The position numbers were made by a program, and so were the translations under genes. The notes below the pieces were generated by a model. It saw nothing but the letters and a program-made list of their open reading frames with translations. It was not told where the DNA came from and did not search any database. A stretch of DNA of 64,000 nt from Acidovorax kalamii (GTDB lineage: Bacteria; Pseudomonadota; Gammaproteobacteria; Burkholderiales; Burkholderiaceae_C): assembly GCF_002245625.1 (NCBI RefSeq), contig NZ_NOIG01000009.1, positions 1-64,000 on the forward strand. Reading direction: 5' to 3'. Shown here piece after piece: positions 62,892-64,000 of the stretch. Position 1 is the stretch's first letter. The number at the start of each line of letters is the position of its first letter.

Positions 62892-63802
62892 ACCGCTCAC
62901 AGGAAAAAGAAGCCCTGCTCTGGGGCCTGGTCGGCGTCACGCTGTTTGCCGCCACCCTGCCCATGACACGGCTGGCGGTGGGCTCCACTGACGCGCCCCA
63001 GCTGTCCCCCTGGTTCGTCACCTTCGGGCGCGCCGCCGTGGCGGGCTTGCTGTCCATCGGCTACCTGTGGTGGCAGCGCGCGCAAGGGCGCCTGAACTTG
63101 CCCACCCGCGCCGAATGGCCCCTGCTGGGCATCACGGCCTTTGGCGTGATCGTGGGCTTCCCGCTGTTCCTGGCGCTGGCACTGCGCCATGTGCCCAGCA
63201 CCCACGGCGCCGTGGTCACCGCCCTGCTGCCGCTGTCCACCGCCCTGCTTGGCGCGCTGTGGTACCGGCAGCGGCCCTCGGCAGGCTTCTGGGCCTGCGC
63301 CGTGCTGGGCAGCGGGCTGGTGCTGGGGTTCATGGTGTGGCGCGCGGGTGGCCTGTACCTGGGCGCGGCCAACATCTACCTGCTGATCGCCATGACCACG
63401 GGCGCCCTGGGCTACATCGGCGGCGCCCGCCTCACGCCCCGCCTGGGGGCTGAGCAGGTCATCTGCTGGGTGCTGGTGTGCAGCCTGCCGCTGACTTTGC
63501 CCGTGGCTTGGTGGTTTGCCCCGGCAGAGCCGTCCCGCATTGGCGCGATGAGCTGGGTCGGCTTCCTGTACGTAGCCCTGTTCTCGATGTGGATCGGCTT
63601 TTTTGCGTGGTACCGCGCCTTGGCGCTGGGGGCCGTGCGGGTCAGCCAGATCCAGCTCATCCAGCCTTTTTTGAGCCTGCTGTTTGCCGTGCCGCTGCTG
63701 GGTGAACACCTGGATGCGGTCACCCTGGTGTTTGCTGTGGCCGTGATTGCCACGGTGTTCGTTGGCAAGCGCATGCCCATTCAACAAGGAGCCCCCGCAT
63801 GA
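62888..63802 (+). CDS. EamA/DMT-family transporter
   Basis: 304 residues with about ten membrane helices in two EamA repeats, with LAVGSTDAPQLSPWFVTFGR and VVTALLPLSTALLGALWYR in the first and QIQLIQPFLSLLFAVPLLGE in the second. It overlaps the exporter upstream and the RidA gene downstream by four bases each, so all three are co-translated. Likely a metabolite or amino-acid exporter; substrate unknown. Confidence 0.92.
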   Translation: MNRSQEKEALLWGLVGVTLFAATLPMTRLAVGSTDAPQLSPWFVTFGRAAVAGLLSIGYLWWQRAQGRLNLPTRAEWPLLGITAFGVIVGFPLFLALALRHVPSTHGAVVTALLPLSTALLGALWYRQRPSAGFWACAVLGSGLVLGFMVWRAGGLYLGAANIYLLIAMTTGALGYIGGARLTPRLGAEQVICWVLVCSLPLTLPVAWWFAPAEPSRIGAMSWVGFLYVALFSMWIGFFAWYRALALGAVRVSQIQLIQPFLSLLFAVPLLGEHLDAVTLVFAVAVIATVFVGKRMPIQQGAPA

Positions 63803-64000
63803 ATGCCACCACCCCGGAGCAGCGACTGCAACAGCTGGGCCTGGTACTGCCCGCCGTGGTTGCCCCGCGCGGCAACTTCGATGCCTATGTGCTGGACGGG
63901 AATACCCTGTACATCTCGGGCAAGGGGTCTCCCCTGCGCAACGACATGGCGGTGGTGCCCAAGGTGGGCCGCGAGATCAGCGCCGACGAGGCACGCCAGC
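63799..64000 (+). CDS. RidA-family protein (5-prime part, cut by window end)
   Basis: The first 67 codons are visible: the start LQQLGLVLPAVVAPRGNFDA, then VLDGNTLYISGKGS, match the RidA/YjgF family, which hydrolyses reactive enamine/imine intermediates from amino-acid and PLP chemistry. ATG 63799 overlaps the transporter stop (ATGA). The frame is open to the window end. A family member beside a PLP-sensing regulator and amino-acid exporters makes biological sense. Confidence 0.85.
   Translation, partial: MNATTPEQRLQQLGLVLPAVVAPRGNFDAYVLDGNTLYISGKGSPLRNDMAVVPKVGREISADEARQ

Noticed and set aside
1..64000. CRISPR arrays, tRNA or rRNA genes, insertion sequences, phage genes
   Set aside because: I found no regularly spaced direct repeats, no cloverleaf or rRNA segments and no transposase, integrase or phage reading frame in the window.

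Overview
The window is GC-rich bacterial DNA dominated by one nearly complete flagellar and chemotaxis island, followed by a short amino-acid-transport locus. Gene content and order (cheA-cheW-cheR-cheD-cheB, fliF-K next to fliL-R, motAB-cheYZ, flhBAF-fliA, flgAMN facing flgB-L) and two dispersed repeat families point to a betaproteobacterium of the order Burkholderiales, most likely a Comamonadaceae member of the Acidovorax type. The species is an inference; no rRNA or tRNA gene is present to fix it.

Layout. 233-2143 is an ABC-F ATPase (uup). 2225-8705 (minus) is a chemotaxis operon: a small CheZ-like protein, CheY, CheA, CheW, CheR, CheD, CheB. 8891-10626 (plus) is a soluble hybrid histidine kinase with a LuxR-type regulator. 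10654-14990 (minus) is fliLMNOPQR and 15309-21943 (minus) is fliFGHIJK, with fliE divergent at 22119. 22706-24970 (minus) is fliD-fliS-fliT. Two closely related flagellin genes lie back to back (25172-26659 minus, 26981-28465 plus), followed by a SPINDLY/OGT-type glycosyltransferase (28587-30806). 30921-36666 (minus) is a seven-gene nucleotide-sugar operon predicted to make a CDP-linked, C-methylated, acylated 6-deoxyhexose. 37053-39957 (plus) is motA-motB-cheY-cheZ. 40201-46481 (plus) is flhB-flhA-flhF, a degenerate flhG-like gene and fliA. 46546-48176 (minus) is flgA-flgM-flgN. 48389-59319 (plus) is flgB to flgL, broken between flgH and flgI by a repeat-filled spacer, and followed by an HDOD-domain gene. 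From 60657 there is a MocR-type regulator divergent from a LysE exporter, an EamA transporter and a RidA-family gene cut by the window end.

How it works together. The fli, flh and flg genes encode the export apparatus, motor, rod, hook and filament. FliA and FlgM give the usual late-gene checkpoint, and sigma-28-like promoters are visible before flgM and before the minus-strand flagellin. Che proteins relay receptor signals to the FliM/FliN switch. The OGT-like enzyme and the sugar operon next to the flagellins suggest a glycosylated filament. No flhDC and no methyl-accepting receptor gene is in the window.

Most notable: an 11-base G run inside cheB that could make methylesterase phase-variable; a second CheZ-like protein sharing a C-terminal GSVDLF peptide with CheD; an FlhG-like protein without a Walker A lysine; at least eight copies of a roughly 45-bp repeat, two of them read in frame inside uup and rfbG; and the divergent flagellin pair with its glycan cluster.
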